From: Brevundimonas sp. SL130
GTDB lineage: Bacteria > Pseudomonadota > Alphaproteobacteria > Caulobacterales > Caulobacteraceae
NCBI RefSeq assembly: GCF_026625805.1
Contig: NZ_CP113064.1
Location: forward strand, 992,001 to 1,056,000
Length of the DNA: 64,000 nt
Direction of reading: 5' to 3'
Each line of letters starts with the position of its first letter. The first letter of the stretch is position 1. The notes below the pieces were generated by a model. The model saw only the letters and a program-made list of their open reading frames with translations, had not been told where the DNA came from and made no database searches. Position numbers and translations under genes: made by a program. Below, in pieces: positions 40,724-48,485 of the stretch.

Positions 40724-41827
40724 TCAGCGCGACGCGGAAGGCGCAGTGTTTAGCGAAGCCGTCGGCGACGGCGCAGGCGTTTGCGTCAGCGTGGTCGATA
40801 CCGGAGACACGACTGCGCCAGGCGTGCCCGTCTCTTCCGGAGCGCCGACGGTGATCGAGGGCGTGAACACCGCCTGGGTGGTGCAGGTGGCCAGGTCGCG
40901 GGCGACGTGACGGCCCAGGCAGAACATGTCCTCATAGCTGGGGCGCGAGGCGGCCAGGCACTGGAACAGCATCAGTTTGGACATGTTCAGGCAGAATTCG
41001 CTGTTGCTCTCGACCGCCAGGGCGTCGGTGTTGGCGCGCGCTTCATCCCCGGCGGCGCCGAGCGCGGCCAGGGCCGCGATGGCCAGTGATCGCGTCAGGG
41101 CCGGCGTATAGGGCGGCGCCTTGCGGGACGGTTCGACGGAGAGACCCTGGCCGCTGTTGGCGGCGGTGAACAGGCGGCTGGATTCCTCGGCCGACGGCAA
41201 CATGGTCACCGCCGACAGGGTCTTGGCGCCCTCGAGGCGGATTTCGCGATTTGAAATCGGGGTGACGGCCCAGCGACGACGCGGATCACGCCTTTCCTGA
41301 ACCGTGTAGGCGTCGGCCTCGACGGCTTCGGCGATGGCGCGCATTGCAATGGCGTCCTTGCCGATGGTGGCCACGATCAGACCGGCGGCGGCGTCGGCGC
41401 CGGGCAGGGTGGCGGCATAGGCCGGGTCGGCGATCAACTGGGCGACCATCTGCTGACGCTGGACGGGATCGGCGGCGAACTGGCGCACCCCGGCCACGAA
41501 CTCGGGCGATTGCAAAGCGATGATCGAACCATAGGCGATCAGGCCGCGCGACAGCTGGGCCGGCTCATAGGAGGCGCCCTTGCGGATGGCGGCCTGAATG
41601 GATTCGGCGTCCGGGAAACCGCCGGGCTGAATGGTCGCCGCTTCTCTCAGGAAGGCGACATAGATCGAGGCCGCCTGGGCGACGCCTTCATTCAGGGTGA
41701 CGGGCGGTGGGGGCGGAGGCGGCGGTGGCGGCGCCGCCTCGGGTTCCTTGGTGCTGCAGCTCGCCAGGAAAGCGGCGGCTGCGAGGGCGGCGATCGACAG
41801 GCCGCGGGTCATTAAGGCCTTGGGCAT
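40724..41827 (-). CDS. Lipoprotein of unknown function with proline-rich linker
   Basis: A 367-residue protein with a lipoprotein signal (FLASC, Cys about 24), ten consecutive prolines near 33-42, then a helical body rich in alanine (GVAQAASIYVAFLREAATIQ) and four cysteines near residues 282-317. No known family. The proline stretch probably spans the periplasmic space near the membrane. It is convergent with the MazF-like gene and separated from prs by a hairpin. Confidence 0.7.
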   Translation of the reverse strand: MPKALMTRGLSIAALAAAAFLASCSTKEPEAAPPPPPPPPPPVTLNEGVAQAASIYVAFLREAATIQPGGFPDAESIQAAIRKGASYEPAQLSRGLIAYGSIIALQSPEFVAGVRQFAADPVQRQQMVAQLIADPAYAATLPGADAAAGLIVATIGKDAIAMRAIAEAVEADAYTVQERRDPRRRWAVTPISNREIRLEGAKTLSAVTMLPSAEESSRLFTAANSGQGLSVEPSRKAPPYTPALTRSLAIAALAALGAAGDEARANTDALAVESNSEFCLNMSKLMLFQCLAASRPSYEDMFCLGRHVARDLATCTTQAVFTPSITVGAPEETGTPGAVVSPVSTTLTQTPAPSPTASLNTAPSASR

Positions 41828-41848
41828 AGGGCGCGTCCACAGAACTAT

Positions 41849-41865
41849 GCGCCCCGAAGGGGCGC
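41849..41865 (-). terminator. Hairpin at the 3' end of prs
   Basis: GCGCCCCGAAGGGGCGC makes a perfect 7-base stem with a GAA loop. It sits between the prs stop and the lipoprotein start. There is no T-run, so support is weak. Confidence 0.35.
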
Positions 41866-41910
41866 TTACTGAAAGGCGCTTATAACGTGCCGAAACGGGT
41901 TTGCCGAAAA

Positions 41911-42846
41911 TTAATCGAACAACTTCGACACGGATTCCTCGTTGGCGATCCGTCGGATAGCTTCACCGATAAGCGGAGCGACCGAAACCGTGCGGATTTT
42001 CTTGCAGTTCAACACTTCGTGCGGCTGCTCGATGGAGTCGGTGATCACCAGTTCCTTCAGCGGGCCGTCGGTGATCCGCTGTACGGCCGGGCCCGACAGA
42101 ACCCCATGGCTGATATAGGCCGAGACCTCGGTCGCGCCGTGGTCGATCAGGGCCTTGGCCGCGTTCACCAGGGTGCCGCCGGAATCGACGATGTCGTCGA
42201 ACAGGATGCAACGGCGGCCTTCGACGTCGCCGATGATGTTCATCACCTCGCTCTCGCCCGCCTTGGGGCGACGCTTATCGACGATGGCCAGATCGACGTT
42301 CAGGCGGCTGGCCAGCGAGCGGGCGCGCACCACGCCGCCGACGTCGGGCGAGACGATCATCAGGTCGTCGCCGCGCGAATAGTGTTCGCGGATATCCTGG
42401 GCCAGGACCGGGGTGGCCACCAGATTATCGGTCGGGATGTCGAAGAAGCCCTGAATCTGACCGGCGTGCAGATCCATGGTCAGCACCCGGTCGGCGCCGG
42501 CGCGGGTGATCAGATTGGCCACCAGCTTGGCCGAGATCGGCGTGCGGCCGCCGGTCTTTCGATCCTGACGGGCGTAGCCGAAGTAGGGCATGACGGCCGT
42601 GATCCGCCGAGCGGACGCGCGCACCAGCGCATCCGTGATGATCAGCAGCTCCATCAGATTGTCGTTGGCCGGATAGCTGGTCGACTGAAGAATGAAGACG
42701 TCTTCGCCCCGGACGTTCTCTTCGATGACGGCGAAGACCTCGTTGTCGGCGAAACGCTTGACCTGGGCCTTGGTCAGCGGACCGTCCAGGTGGTCCGCGA
42801 TGGCCTGGGAAAGGGCCCGGTTGGAGTTGCCTGAGAGCAGCTTCAT
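41911..42846 (-). CDS. prs: Ribose-phosphate pyrophosphokinase
   Basis: A 311-residue enzyme making PRPP from ribose-5-phosphate and ATP for nucleotides, histidine and tryptophan. [20 protein letters not shown] begins it; [23 protein letters not shown], the regulatory flexible loop and the PRPP-binding motif [18 protein letters not shown] (about 212-229) are present. Length matches the family. Confidence 0.96.
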   Translation of the reverse strand: MKLLSGNSNRALSQAIADHLDGPLTKAQVKRFADNEVFAVIEENVRGEDVFILQSTSYPANDNLMELLIITDALVRASARRITAVMPYFGYARQDRKTGGRTPISAKLVANLITRAGADRVLTMDLHAGQIQGFFDIPTDNLVATPVLAQDIREHYSRGDDLMIVSPDVGGVVRARSLASRLNVDLAIVDKRRPKAGESEVMNIIGDVEGRRCILFDDIVDSGGTLVNAAKALIDHGATEVSAYISHGVLSGPAVQRITDGPLKELVITDSIEQPHEVLNCKKIRTVSVAPLIGEAIRRIANEESVSKLFD

Positions 42847-43038
42847 CAGCTGGTCATCCTTTCGCCGTCATCCGACCCCCATGAACGGCGGTCGGTTGGC
42901 GCGCTCTTTACCAGCGGTGCCGGGCAGGGCAAGTCGTGTGCGGAGAGTTTTCGTCGGCATGGCGTGTCCCGGTCGTGGGTGCTAGAGATCGCCGCGTTCG
43001 TTTCCGGAGGCCTGTCCTAGGGCTGGTCTCCGCTCGTC

Positions 43039-43893
43039 ATGGGGTCGTCCTTGTCCGTTTCTAAGTTCCGTTCCGGCCTGGTGCTGATGGCCGCAGCGGC
43101 CGCCGCTCTGACAATTTCGGGTTGCGCCGGCAATAAGCGCCCCAAGCTGGCCTATGAAGAGCGGCCGGTCGAGGCGCTCTACAACACCGGTTATCAGCGT
43201 CTGGAACAGAAGCGCTGGGCCGACGCCGTCGACTATTTCCAGGAGGTGGAGCGTCAGCACCCCTATTCGGACTGGGCCCGCCGCTCGATCCTGATGCAGG
43301 TCTTCGCCTATTATCAGAACAACAATTACGCCGAAGCCATCGCGGCGTCGGACCGGTTCATCTCGCTGTTCCCGGGCAATCCGTCGGCGGCCTACGCCTT
43401 CTACATGAAGGCGGTGTGCAACTTTGAACAGATCACCGACGTGGGTCGTGACCAGGGCTACGCCAACGCCGCCCTGGCCGGTCTGAAGGACGTGGCCCGC
43501 CGCTATCCGGGCACGGCTTACGCCACCGACGCCGCCGTCAAGATCGACATGGTCAACGACCAACTGGCCGGCAAGGAAATGAACATCGGCCGCTATTACC
43601 AGCGCGCCAACCAGCCGCTGGCGGCCCTGAACCGCTACAAGGCCGTTATCGCCAACCCCGAGTTCCAGCGCACCTCGCACACCGCCGAGGCCCTGTACCG
43701 CCTGGTCGAGGTCAATCTGCAGCTGGGTCTGAAGGAAGAGGCGACCCGCAACGGCGCCGTCCTGGGTTACAACTTCCCCGGCAGCCCCTGGTACGCCGAG
43801 GCCTATGCCCTGCTGACCGAAAACGGCCAGACCCCGGAAAAAGCCCCCGAGGCCAAGCGCGAATCCTGGCTGCAGCGGATCATCCCCGGCTGA
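43039..43893 (+). CDS. bamD: Outer-membrane assembly lipoprotein BamD
   Basis: A 284-residue lipoprotein (lipobox ISGC, C29) with five TPR-like repeats: ALYNTGYQRLEQKRWADAVDYF, then DWARRSILMQVFAYYQ, YAEAIAASDRFISLFPGNPSAAYAFYMKAV and so on. BamD is part of the complex that folds beta-barrel proteins into the outer membrane. The bamD-recN order is common in alphaproteobacteria; here a toxin-antitoxin pair separates the two. Confidence 0.93.
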   Translation: MGSSLSVSKFRSGLVLMAAAAAALTISGCAGNKRPKLAYEERPVEALYNTGYQRLEQKRWADAVDYFQEVERQHPYSDWARRSILMQVFAYYQNNNYAEAIAASDRFISLFPGNPSAAYAFYMKAVCNFEQITDVGRDQGYANAALAGLKDVARRYPGTAYATDAAVKIDMVNDQLAGKEMNIGRYYQRANQPLAALNRYKAVIANPEFQRTSHTAEALYRLVEVNLQLGLKEEATRNGAVLGYNFPGSPWYAEAYALLTENGQTPEKAPEAKRESWLQRIIPG

Positions 43894-43930
43894 TCGTCCC
43901 CTTGACGGTCAGATTTATGTAGTTACATAA

Positions 43931-44215
43931 ATGATCGTCTTCGACCCGGCGAAGGATGAGGCCAATATCGCCAAGCACGGCGTCTCGCTGTTGCGAGCCG
44001 ACGAGATCCAGATGCAAGACGCCTTGATCGAGGTGGATGACCGCTTCGATTACGGCGAGCCGAGATGGATCGCCTACGGCGAACTGGACGGGCGGCTGCA
44101 CGTTCTGGCCTTCACGGTTCGAGACGCAAGGGTGCGGGCCATCAGCCTGCGCAGAGCCAATGACCGGGAGCTGAGATATGTCCGAGAACAAAGGGGTGTC
44201 GGAAGCGGCCTCTGA
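43931..44215 (+). CDS. brnT: BrnT-family toxin
   Basis: A 94-residue protein: FDPAKDEANIAKHGVSLLRADE at the start and RISLRRANDRELR-like RAISLRRANDRELRYV at the end fit BrnT, a RelE-like ribonuclease toxin. It overlaps the antitoxin gene by 38 bases. It lies between bamD and recN, where no such gene is expected. Confidence 0.85.
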   Translation: MIVFDPAKDEANIAKHGVSLLRADEIQMQDALIEVDDRFDYGEPRWIAYGELDGRLHVLAFTVRDARVRAISLRRANDRELRYVREQRGVGSGL

Positions 44216-44468
44216 GCCTTTTCTCGACGAGGACGACGCGCCTGAGCTGACCGCAGAGCGGGCGGCGAAACTTCGCCCCGCACGTGACGTCCTGCCCGAC
44301 TATATCCTCAACCAGTTCAAACGCGCCCCCGGCCGCCCCAAGGCCGAGGCGCCCAAACAGCAGGTCACCCTGCGGCTGGACGCCGATCTGCTGGAGCATT
44401 GGCGCGCCCAGGGGCCGGGCTGGCAGTCGGGCATCAACGCCGCCCTGCGTCGGGCCTCCGGTCTCTGA
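44178..44468 (+). CDS. brnA: BrnA-family antitoxin
   Basis: A 96-residue protein ending in a ribbon-helix-helix region: QVTLRLDADLLEHWRAQGPGWQSGINAALRRA is typical of BrnA. The extended N-terminus, with LRPARDVLPDYILNQFKRAPGRPK, fits its toxin-binding part. BrnA-BrnT together repress their own promoter. Close spacing with the toxin and the ordinary order (toxin first) support the pair. Confidence 0.85.
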   Translation: MSENKGVSEAASEPFLDEDDAPELTAERAAKLRPARDVLPDYILNQFKRAPGRPKAEAPKQQVTLRLDADLLEHWRAQGPGWQSGINAALRRASGL

Positions 44469-44523
44469 TTCCTTTCACGCCGCCACGCGCTAGACTGCGC
44501 CCCATGCCGAATCGCGTGCGCCC

Positions 44524-46221
44524 ATGCTGACCGCCCTTTCCATCCGCGACGTCGTCCTGGTCGACGTGCTGGATCTCGACGTCGAGACCGGATTGACCGT
44601 GCTGACCGGTGAGACGGGGGCGGGCAAGTCGATCATTCTGGACGCCCTCGGTCTGGCCCTGGGCGGGCGCGGCGACGCCGGCCTGGTGCGCCACGGGGCC
44701 AAACAGGCTGTGGCCACCGCCATCTTCAGCGCCCCGGACGATCCCGACCTGCTGGCCCTGATCGCCGACAAGGGATTCGAGGTCCAGCCGGGCGAGGATC
44801 TGATCCTGCGCCGGGTGCTGAACGCCGACGGCCGCAGCCGCGCCTATGTCAACGACCAGCCCGCCGGGGTCACGGCCCTGCGCGAGATCGGCGCCGCCCT
44901 GGTCGAGGTTCACGGCCAGCATGAGACCGTCGGCCTGCTGGACTGGCGCACCCACCGGGGCCTGCTGGACGCCTATGGCGGGCTTCAGCCCCAGCTCCAG
45001 GCCGTCGCCGCCGCCGCGACCAAGCTGAAGGCCGCCGAGGCCAAGCTGGCCGAGCTGAAGGCCCAGGCCGCCGACGCCGCCGCGCGTCTGGACGAGATCA
45101 GCCAGAACCTGTCCGAACTGGACGCCCTGGACCCTCGCGCCGACGAGGAGACGGAACTGGCCGGCGAACGCGCCCTGCTGGGCGCCGCCGAAAAAGCCAT
45201 CGCCGACTTAGCCGACGCCCGCACCCAGCTGGGCGGCGACAAGCTGAGCCAGAAGCTGGGCGCGGCCCTTCGCGCCGTCGAACACGCCCGCCAGCGCGCC
45301 GGCCAGGCGGGGGCCGAGGGCGACCATCCGGTCATCGTCAAACTGTCCGCCGCCGTCGAGGCCATCGACCGCACCATGGTCGAGGCGGCCGAGGCGGTCG
45401 CCGCCGTGGACGCCGCCGCCGACGCCTTCGACTATGAGCCCGGCCGCCTGGACAAGGCCGAGGAACGGCTGTTCGCCCTGCGCGCCGCCGCCCGCAAGCT
45501 GAACACCACGGTCGACGCCCTGCCTTCCTTACGCATCCGCCTGCGCGAGCAACTTCGCCTGATCGAGGACGGCGAAGAGGCCCTGGCCAACGCCGGCCGC
45601 GAAGCCGCCGAGGCCGCCGAATCCTACGACCTGGCCGCCACCTTCCTGACCTCGGCGCGCGAGGCGGCGGCCGACCGCCTGACCGCCGCCGTCATGGGCG
45701 AACTGGGCCCGCTGAAGCTGGAGCGCGCCCGGTTCCGCGTCGCGCTTGAGCCGATCGAGGGCCGGCGCGGCCCCGATGGAGTCGAGACCGTCCGCTTCCA
45801 GATCGCCACCAACGCCGGAACCGACTTCGGCCCGCTGGACGCCATCGCCTCGGGCGGCGAACTGGCCCGCTTCGCCCTAGCCATGAAGGCCGCCCTGGCC
45901 AGCCGCGAGGACATGCGCCAGCCGGTCATGATCTTCGACGAGGTGGACCAGGGCGTCGGCGGCGCCGTGGCCGAGGCCGTCGGCTCGCGCCTGAAACGCC
46001 TGTCCACCGGCGCCCAGGTCCTGGTCGTCACCCACAGCCCCCAGGTCGCCGCCCGCGGCCACGCCCACTGGAAGGTGATGAAGGCCGACCACGACGGCGC
46101 GACCACCACCACCGTCGTCGCCCTGGACGACGCGCGCCGTCAGGAGGAGATCGCGCGGATGCTGTCGGGGGCGGAGATCACGGATGAGGCAAGGGCGGCG
46201 GCAAGGGCGTTGATCGGGTAG
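44524..46221 (+). CDS. recN: DNA repair protein RecN
   Basis: A 565-residue SMC-like ATPase for double-strand-break repair. Walker A GETGAGKS (29-36), a coiled-coil middle, and the C-terminal IASGGELARFALAMKAAL with DEVDQGVGGAVAEAVG (about 475-490) are present. ligA often follows recN in related genomes; here an Abi-type operon on the other strand begins within 20 bases. Confidence 0.95.
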   Translation: MLTALSIRDVVLVDVLDLDVETGLTVLTGETGAGKSIILDALGLALGGRGDAGLVRHGAKQAVATAIFSAPDDPDLLALIADKGFEVQPGEDLILRRVLNADGRSRAYVNDQPAGVTALREIGAALVEVHGQHETVGLLDWRTHRGLLDAYGGLQPQLQAVAAAATKLKAAEAKLAELKAQAADAAARLDEISQNLSELDALDPRADEETELAGERALLGAAEKAIADLADARTQLGGDKLSQKLGAALRAVEHARQRAGQAGAEGDHPVIVKLSAAVEAIDRTMVEAAEAVAAVDAAADAFDYEPGRLDKAEERLFALRAAARKLNTTVDALPSLRIRLREQLRLIEDGEEALANAGREAAEAAESYDLAATFLTSAREAAADRLTAAVMGELGPLKLERARFRVALEPIEGRRGPDGVETVRFQIATNAGTDFGPLDAIASGGELARFALAMKAALASREDMRQPVMIFDEVDQGVGGAVAEAVGSRLKRLSTGAQVLVVTHSPQVAARGHAHWKVMKADHDGATTTTVVALDDARRQEEIARMLSGAEITDEARAAARALIG

Positions 46222-46238
46222 GGGGGGGGGCGAGGCGA

Positions 46239-47093
46239 TCAGTACCCGACTTCTGCGTGGCGCACCGCCGGGTGATCTCGCAGGATTTGGCTGACCTTAT
46301 CCACAGTTCCCGCCGGCAGGCCGCGCTGGACCAACATGAAGTCGAGGCATTCCAACAGGCTTTTGAGCTTGTTGCTGGGCGCTACTGGGAGATTGTGCCG
46401 ACGAAGGCGGGCAGGCTGCTTCTGAAGAGTGCGGTTGAACAGGCGATCATGGTGCGCGCAGACATTTCGAAGATCGACCAGACACTCCAGCCAGTTGGTG
46501 AAGACATCATGGGAGGGAAGGCCGAACGCTGCGGCGATGGTCGCCCTCATCGGATTGGCCAGCAGCTTGTAAAACCGCACGCTCGCTCCGAACGTCAGGA
46601 ACTCCTTGATGGTCCAGAATGGCGGTAGAACGGGGTCGCCATATGTCTGCATGTAGTGACGCGCCCGGGCGTCTTTTGACTTTGCATAAACGGTCGCGAG
46701 TTGACTCATCGCCTCTCGACGGGCCGAGGCGTTGTGGAAGGCGTCGACTTGCTTGTGAGGATGGCTCCCATGGATGCTGGTTAGCGCCTCTGACATACTG
46801 TTGCGGAACGCTACCTCGAATATCCCGCAAGCGTCGAAACAGGCTGAACGCAGCTGACGATCACACTCATACAGCTGCAGAATGTCGGCGTAGCTCGTAT
46901 GGGGTCGGAACGGCTTGCCGGGCAGATGGGCCTGCCGGCGGGCGATGAAATAAATCCGCAGCCGCTCGTAGCCGATCAGGTCGATTTCGACGGCCGCGAC
47001 TTGGGGATTGGCCACAATCAGCCCGCGCTCGCTCAGATGGCGAACCCAGTCCGCAGGCGCCGCATGGGGCTTTCTGTAGGGAGGAAGCGCCAT
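46239..47093 (-). CDS. Abi_2 (AbiD/AbiF-like) abortive-infection HEPN protein
   Basis: A 284-residue protein of the Abi_2 family. IDLIGYERLRIYFIARRQ near the start, FEVAFRNSMSEAL, and the HEPN RNase motif LRNVCAHHDRLFNR (R209-x4-H214) are visible. In related systems, phage infection triggers RNA cleavage and growth arrest. It begins directly after the stop of a 66-residue gene (TAA then ATG), so the three genes form one operon. It is less GC-rich than the core genome. Confidence 0.85.
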   Translation of the reverse strand: MALPPYRKPHAAPADWVRHLSERGLIVANPQVAAVEIDLIGYERLRIYFIARRQAHLPGKPFRPHTSYADILQLYECDRQLRSACFDACGIFEVAFRNSMSEALTSIHGSHPHKQVDAFHNASARREAMSQLATVYAKSKDARARHYMQTYGDPVLPPFWTIKEFLTFGASVRFYKLLANPMRATIAAAFGLPSHDVFTNWLECLVDLRNVCAHHDRLFNRTLQKQPARLRRHNLPVAPSNKLKSLLECLDFMLVQRGLPAGTVDKVSQILRDHPAVRHAEVGY

Positions 47094-47294
47094 TTAAACG
47101 AAAAGGACCGCCCTTTTGCACTCTTCCCGAAGGAAGACGTGTGGCGGCCCGTGACTCGCTGAACATAGCGCGATCTTGCCAATTTTCAAGTTCGTTCGAT
47201 CATCGACGGTTTCGATCCAGCTGCCACGTAGGACAGCCTGGAAAGCGAAAAGGATGTTAGCCGGATCGTACCGCTTAGGAGACAGGATGCTCAT
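47094..47294 (-). CDS. 66-residue protein linking the unknown gene and the Abi_2 gene
   Basis: From the ATG at 47294 (MSILSPKRYDPANILFAFQ), which overlaps the previous stop as ATGA. The second half is WIETVDDRTNLKIGKIALCSASHGPPHVFLREECKRAVLFV. No family recognised. Translation coupling on both sides makes it very probably real. It could be an antitoxin, a sensor or a small partner of the Abi protein. Confidence 0.7.
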   Translation of the reverse strand: MSILSPKRYDPANILFAFQAVLRGSWIETVDDRTNLKIGKIALCSASHGPPHVFLREECKRAVLFV

Positions 47295-47959
47295 ATCTTT
47301 ATCGGCCCAAACATGCCCGTGTGGATGATGGCGTTCCAGATCGTCTTGATCGATTGGCCCGTTTCCTGGCTTACAAACAGCGAGGATCGCGCCCCGTGCG
47401 GCCGACCGAGGAAATAGGGCCGCATTGTTTCCCAAGTCTCTGCAACTTGACTCCATCGCCAGCACGGTACCTCCTTTTCAAGGATGAGAGGCATGGCCAG
47501 CGCCAGAGGTACGGTGTGATCGTCGTTCAGGGCGTGGTCCCAATCGCATTTCACGAGAATTGGGGTGGCCTGTGGGTTGTAGAACTGCACGTCTAGACGC
47601 TCGGCCGTGATGCGAGCGTGAGGATAGCGGGGTAGAGCATTAACCGAGTCTATGACTTGCTGACCGTCCCCATATGGGCAGGTGACGAAGCCGTGGGCAA
47701 AGTATCGCGTGTGATCCAGGCCCGCGTAGCCGCATTGCTTGCTGGGAGTGGTCGCCGGGTGGCGGTCATCGTGTTTGGCGACCAAGGGGTGCCAACTGGG
47801 GTAGGCGTCAACCACGGGTCCGAGTTCGTCAATGATGTTCTGTAGCGCCTCGCGGCTGTGGGCGCGGACCTGAGGCGTTGCGTCCCGTGCTCGGGGGACC
47901 AGATAGGCCTCGACTTCTTCCTGTCCGCTCTTTGCCAGTTCGCCTGCTCTAAACGCCAT
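47291..47959 (-). CDS. 222-residue protein of unknown family at the head of the Abi_2 operon
   Basis: From the ATG at 47959, with a near-perfect GGAGG five bases upstream. Notable segments: ALQNIIDELGPVVDAYPSWHPL, CGYAGLDHTRYFAHGFVTCP and ILVKCDWDHALNDDHTVPLALAM. The mix of H, D and C residues could bind metal, but I know no characterised family. It leads a three-gene operon ending in an Abi_2 HEPN protein. The role is inferred from context only. Confidence 0.72.
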   Translation of the reverse strand: MAFRAGELAKSGQEEVEAYLVPRARDATPQVRAHSREALQNIIDELGPVVDAYPSWHPLVAKHDDRHPATTPSKQCGYAGLDHTRYFAHGFVTCPYGDGQQVIDSVNALPRYPHARITAERLDVQFYNPQATPILVKCDWDHALNDDHTVPLALAMPLILEKEVPCWRWSQVAETWETMRPYFLGRPHGARSSLFVSQETGQSIKTIWNAIIHTGMFGPIKI

Positions 47960-48242
47960 GTCGCCCTCCTTGAACGGCCGCTATCTCCTCGTTATTCGCA
48001 ATCTGCGCATAAATCAATATTTTCGTGCGCGAAACATCTTTTGTGAGTTCTGGCGTGCGTTTGCGGAGAAGAGAGAAAGAGGAGCGAATGCCTTCAGGGC
48101 TGCGTTCCCAGGGCGCTTTCGCCGGAATTGTTCTGCGATGTCTCAGGCTTTTGAGCGAAGACTGCGAACGTAAGGGCCGTTGCGGAGGTGGCGCAGGGCT
48201 TGAGAAAACGAGGCGCGCCACCGCCCCCTTCGCCGCCGCCCG

Positions 48243-48350
48243 TCAGTCAATCGCGAACTTCGGCGGCGCCAGCCTCAATCGGGTGTCGCTGACCAGCTCT
48301 TCGCCGAAGAACTTGACCAGCAGGGTCGAACCTCCGGCTGCGGCACGAAC
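48243..48350 (-). pseudogene. Possible C-terminal gene remnant
   Basis: A minus-strand reading ends at TGA 48243 with GSTLLVKFFGEELVSDTRL and RLAPPKFAID, which looks like the beta-rich C-terminus of an enzyme. Upstream codons dissolve into short repeats (ACACGCCCGCCA). The parent family is not identified. Confidence 0.25.
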
Positions 48351-48431
48351 ACGCCCGCCAACACGCCCGCCAACGCGCCGGCCAGGCGGTGGCCGAGGGC
48401 GATGACGCTCTCATCTGGGCCGGCTTACTCG

Positions 48432-48466
48432 CAAAAGAAAAGGCCGTCGCCCGGGGGCGACGGCCA
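48432..48466 (-). terminator. Rho-independent terminator of the TonB receptor gene
   Basis: On the minus strand a stem GGCCGTCGCCC / GGGCGACGGCC is followed by TTTTCTTTT. It lies 20-55 bases after the receptor stop. Confidence 0.85.
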
Positions 48467-48485
48467 GTTTTGGGGGGAGAGAATT

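Larger units (their letters stand above)
47960..48485. other. AT-richer intergenic region with a small inverted repeat and a gene remnant
   Basis: No intact gene in about 525 bases. TTTCGTGCGCGAAA (48021-48034) is a perfect inverted repeat of 5-base halves about 60-75 bases upstream of the Abi operon, a candidate operator or promoter feature. On the right is a short remnant frame (see 48243-48350) and the terminator of the TonB receptor. Confidence 0.4.

Noticed and set aside
47094..47465. 123-residue minus-strand version of the middle Abi-operon gene
   Set aside because: Upstream part overlaps the 222-aa gene in another frame; the ATGA-coupled start at 47294 is better supported.
47958..48405. 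Plus-strand frames opposite the Abi operon promoter region
   Set aside because: Antisense to the operon leader, no start signal or recognised domain.
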